Both the position numbers and the translations under genes were made by a program. Positions 61,187 through 64,000 of a DNA stretch of 64,000 bases are shown one piece after another. How positions within the stretch are numbered: the first letter of the stretch is position 1; every line of letters starts with the position of its first letter. The DNA comes from Lewinellaceae bacterium (GTDB lineage Bacteria; Bacteroidota; Bacteroidia; Chitinophagales; Saprospiraceae). The notes beneath the pieces were generated by a model. It saw nothing but the letters and a program-made list of their open reading frames with translations. It made no database searches and was not told the DNA's origin. Location of the stretch: assembly GCA_020636405.1 (NCBI GenBank), contig JACJXW010000005.1, positions 1 through 64,000 on the forward strand, in the 5' to 3' direction.

Positions 61187-64000
61187 ATGCGAATTCCAAC
61201 TTTAGCAAAGGCGCTGTTCCTGTTCTTCTTCCTGTATTCCTGCCCCGGTATTGCCCAGCAGGAAGGCACTGTCGAAAGCCAGGGGAGCACTTCCGGCGCC
61301 CAGCCCGTAGTCACCAATGTTCAAACGGGCAGTTTGGGCTCGTATAATTTATTTGACCTGTCGGGCTACCTCATCGAAGGCAAGCTTGAGAGGCAGAACA
61401 CTTATACGTTCAACCTTTTCAGGAAGGACAATAGGCAGGAGAGCCAGGTAACCTTCACCCTTCGGCCGTTGAGCAAGGAAGCCTTTATCCTGAACTTCTT
61501 TACTGCTTTTGCGGAATTGGAAAAAAAATTAGAAAGCAGTGAAGAGGCCAGGGCCCTCTTCGGCAAGCAACTTCCCAGTGCTATCGGCCTGGGCTATGAT
61601 ATTTCCCTGCCCGCGGCGGATGCCTCCCGGCCCAAGGACTACGACAGGATCAAAGAGGAAGCCACCAAGCTTTTTTATATGTTCGTTGCCAGGGGCATCG
61701 TGAACGACAGCCAGGATGACGAACCCATCGCCGGCACCATTTGCTATTACGATAATATACAGATCCTGAGGAGAGACTTTGGCGGACAATCCGCCAACAG
61801 CACGATGAAACGGCTGTGGAAGGCCTATAGGACGGATAGGCGAGTGGTGAAAAAGCATTTAAACGAGGGGGTATTTGACACCTCTTTGTGGCTGAACAAC
61901 ACCAGTTCCTTTGACCCGGATGCGAAGTTCACTAATAAAACTTTGAATGGATTTCTCGGGAAAGACTTGCTTGCCTCAAATGGCATTTCCGGGCAATTTT
62001 CTTTCACCGAATTATCCGAGCAGCTGAACCGGCGGGCCTTTATCCGAAAGAAAGGCAATGAGTTGCTCCGGAAAAGGGCAAGTGAAAGGCAGGCGAAATA
62101 TGAGAAAGCAACGGATGAGCTGTCGGAAAGCAAATCCGAACTGGAAATGCTTACCAATAACAGGGCTCAATTCTCTAAACTGGCATCCAATGTAGAGGAA
62201 TTGATAAGTGTTGAAAAGGAAAGAGCAGCGTTGGAAAATGCGCTCGACAAGGCGCTTGAGGAAGTTCAACTGAACATTAAAAAAACCTATGGCAGCATTG
62301 AAGAAGCGTTGGAAAAAAGCCTCGACAAATCCAGAGGACTGGAATTCGGTTCCGCTGCCTCTCGTAATGCTTTATATGTCCAAACACAATCCCTTATCGA
62401 TTTATCTGCTCGTTCATTTATCGGGCTCGCTCAATGTGAATGTGCATCCAATGATTGCCAGGAATTGGCGGACAACCTGAAAAAGACGATCGAGCAAGGA
62501 AAAAGTACACTGAGAACATCATTGGAAGCTGAGAACGAATGGTTGAGAAAATCAGCGGCGCTCGCAATGGTAGATTCCACTGGCACTGTGGAATCGCTGG
62601 AAGAGGAAAGAAAGAAGATCCGCGAGAAAATTAACGGCAACAACAAAATTCTGGTAGAGATCCTGGGGCTCTATGATGACATACCCGCGAAAATAGACGC
62701 GATCAATGCAGCGTATGAAAAATATTGTGGGATCGCGGCTAATGCGTTGCCGGCGCTGGATGCTCAGCAGCATAAACTCGCCCGGGAAATAGAACCGAGC
62801 ACCTACAAAAACTGGGCTCAATTGCTTTTGACTACCCGGCTCGAGGGCACTCCGTCCCAGTCTGTTATGGCCTCATGGGAAGACATGAAAAGCGAAATAC
62901 AGGACTCTTTAAAGGTGTGGGATGAAGGGATTGTTTCCCTGGGACAAGCGGTCAAAACCCAGCGCTTGAATTTAATCCGGATACAAGACCAATTGATCTT
63001 TAAGGATTTTATGGTAGACAACATCGTGATCGAGATCAATGAAGGCTTCATCGAGAATATATTGGTGACCGGGACGGTGAACGAATACACGGATAAATAC
63101 GGGAAGCTTAAATTCTCTAACGAGGGGAAAGCCGTTCTTTCGCCCCGAACCCTGAAGTTTGAAAACTCTTCCCCGATAGGCTTCTCGCGCAAGCTGGATT
63201 TCGATGCCTTAAAGGGCATAAAGCTGTATACCCGGGGAGGGAGTAAAACCCATTACGAAACCTATCTCGAGGATATTATAAGCATCTACATTCAGGCTCA
63301 TCAGGTGGGGAGAAGGGATTTTAGCCCGGCCAACCAGGTCGTCGTCCTCAAAAAGGATGAAGACGAGCAATCCGGCCTCTGCCTGGAACTCAAGAAAGAA
63401 TCTACCTACCGGTTGTTCGAGGCCCGGGTATTCAGTGATTTCGTAGGCCTGGACGATACCGAACCCAACGGGCTGATACAAACGGAGGTCAGCAAACAGA
63501 TCAACCTGCTGACCAGCAGAAAACCGTTCCAGTTTTTCAGCCTTGCCGGCCTGCGCAATGACTGGAACATGGGCTTCCTTTCCTTTCTGGAACCCACGGT
63601 AACGCTATCGAAAATTGAAGACAATAACCGGTTCCTGGTTCTGAACAATAAAGACCGCTTCATCAACAACCAATACGCTCCCATCAAGTTCGCTTCCACC
63701 CTGTCCTTAAAGCAATTCGAGAATTTCAGCGCCGGCGCCAAGGCCAATTTACTGCTGTTTGATATGCCGAACCTCAAATCTACGCTATACCTGAACTGGG
63801 GGTTGGGCTACGGGCGCACCGCTATTCTGGAGCAGATACGCACCGTTTCGGAGGATGGCGTCGTACAGGTGGATTCAAACGGCGTCGTCGATTACGGGGT
63901 CAATACCTTCACCCATTATCCCGAAGTGATGTGGAGCATTTATGAAGACGAGCGTTATGGATTATCGTTCAGCTGGCGGCACCACTGGTTTTATCTGAGA
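61187..64000 (+). CDS. large exported coiled-coil/barrel protein (partial)
   Basis: The frame starts at the ATG at 61187 and runs to the window end without a stop, 938 codons so far. A signal peptide (LAKALFLFFFLYSCPGIAQ) is followed by a mixed domain to about 270, a coiled coil about 270-400 (RKRASERQAKYEKATDELSE), a Cys-containing stretch (LAQCECASNDCQEL, about 405-420), more helix to about 600, and beta strands that look like an outer-membrane or type IX-associated barrel near the end (LKSTLYLNWGLGYGRTAILE, YGLSFSWRHHWFYLR). Family unknown. It follows a lipoprotein gene by 20 bp. Confidence 0.75.
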   Translation, partial: MRIPTLAKALFLFFFLYSCPGIAQQEGTVESQGSTSGAQPVVTNVQTGSLGSYNLFDLSGYLIEGKLERQNTYTFNLFRKDNRQESQVTFTLRPLSKEAFILNFFTAFAELEKKLESSEEARALFGKQLPSAIGLGYDISLPAADASRPKDYDRIKEEATKLFYMFVARGIVNDSQDDEPIAGTICYYDNIQILRRDFGGQSANSTMKRLWKAYRTDRRVVKKHLNEGVFDTSLWLNNTSSFDPDAKFTNKTLNGFLGKDLLASNGISGQFSFTELSEQLNRRAFIRKKGNELLRKRASERQAKYEKATDELSESKSELEMLTNNRAQFSKLASNVEELISVEKERAALENALDKALEEVQLNIKKTYGSIEEALEKSLDKSRGLEFGSAASRNALYVQTQSLIDLSARSFIGLAQCECASNDCQELADNLKKTIEQGKSTLRTSLEAENEWLRKSAALAMVDSTGTVESLEEERKKIREKINGNNKILVEILGLYDDIPAKIDAINAAYEKYCGIAANALPALDAQQHKLAREIEPSTYKNWAQLLLTTRLEGTPSQSVMASWEDMKSEIQDSLKVWDEGIVSLGQAVKTQRLNLIRIQDQLIFKDFMVDNIVIEINEGFIENILVTGTVNEYTDKYGKLKFSNEGKAVLSPRTLKFENSSPIGFSRKLDFDALKGIKLYTRGGSKTHYETYLEDIISIYIQAHQVGRRDFSPANQVVVLKKDEDEQSGLCLELKKESTYRLFEARVFSDFVGLDDTEPNGLIQTEVSKQINLLTSRKPFQFFSLAGLRNDWNMGFLSFLEPTVTLSKIEDNNRFLVLNNKDRFINNQYAPIKFASTLSLKQFENFSAGAKANLLLFDMPNLKSTLYLNWGLGYGRTAILEQIRTVSEDGVVQVDSNGVVDYGVNTFTHYPEVMWSIYEDERYGLSFSWRHHWFYLR

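Overview
The window looks like a chromosome segment of a Bacteroidota bacterium, probably of the Saprospiria type. The supporting signs are a type IX secretion (T9SS) sorting domain, many Bacteroidota-style lipoproteins, DUF5916, GH92, GH95 and GH3 enzymes, ISAs1, IS91 and IS1182 transposases of Bacteroidota type, and weak Shine-Dalgarno sites. The class is an inference; the lineage below phylum is uncertain.

Region 1 (1-20403) is a tandem array of integrated units built on the 3' end of a tRNA gene. The 18-base core AGTCCCGTCCGGACCGCA occurs seven times in one orientation (196, 2781, 15705, 16716, 17795, 19264, 20387). It matches the T-stem and acceptor 3' end of a Bacteroidota tRNA-Asp, but none of the seven copies has the rest of a tRNA. 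The cores delimit six units. Five carry one small stress or toxin module each: AbiE, ParE/RelE-type, VapBC, Fic, VapBC. The sixth is 12.9 kb and carries three giant or unusual genes. Each unit ends with a pair of direct repeats 12 bp apart that starts exactly 78 bp before the next core. Most begin with a hairpin terminator and a pair of repeats 11 bp apart about 130 bp after the core. This is the layout of core and arm integrase sites, yet no unit holds a recognisable integrase.

Region 2 (20404-33250) is GC-rich backbone: a GH63-like glucosidase, a 258-bp tandem repeat array (about 8.7 copies), a thioredoxin-like protein, a class III aminotransferase overlapping a kinase-like gene, a GH92 lipoprotein and an L-serine dehydratase.

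Region 3 (33270-47780) is a patchwork of AT-rich genes and transposons. I read it as an orphan integron cassette array (a CALIN). Small genes, nearly all on the + strand, are bracketed by complementary 10-12 base cores (GTT... at the start, ...AAC at the end) and followed by imperfect palindromes like attC sites. Four pairs are perfect. Cargo includes a T9SS-exported beta-helix protein, a DUF429 protein, two membrane proteins and two unknown proteins. Three related non-autonomous IS1182-like elements sit at the same place in three attC-like sites. An IS91 transposase/recombinase pair and an IS66 remnant are also present. No integron integrase is visible.

Region 4 (47854-64000) is backbone again: GH95, a decayed TonB receptor remnant, a DUF5916 protein, a lipoprotein hydrolase, a Tat-exported Gfo/Idh/MocA oxidoreductase, GH3, a DUF3472 lipoprotein, a small lipoprotein and a large exported coiled-coil/barrel protein that runs off the end. 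It is glycan-oriented but has no intact SusC/SusD pair, so it is not a classical PUL.
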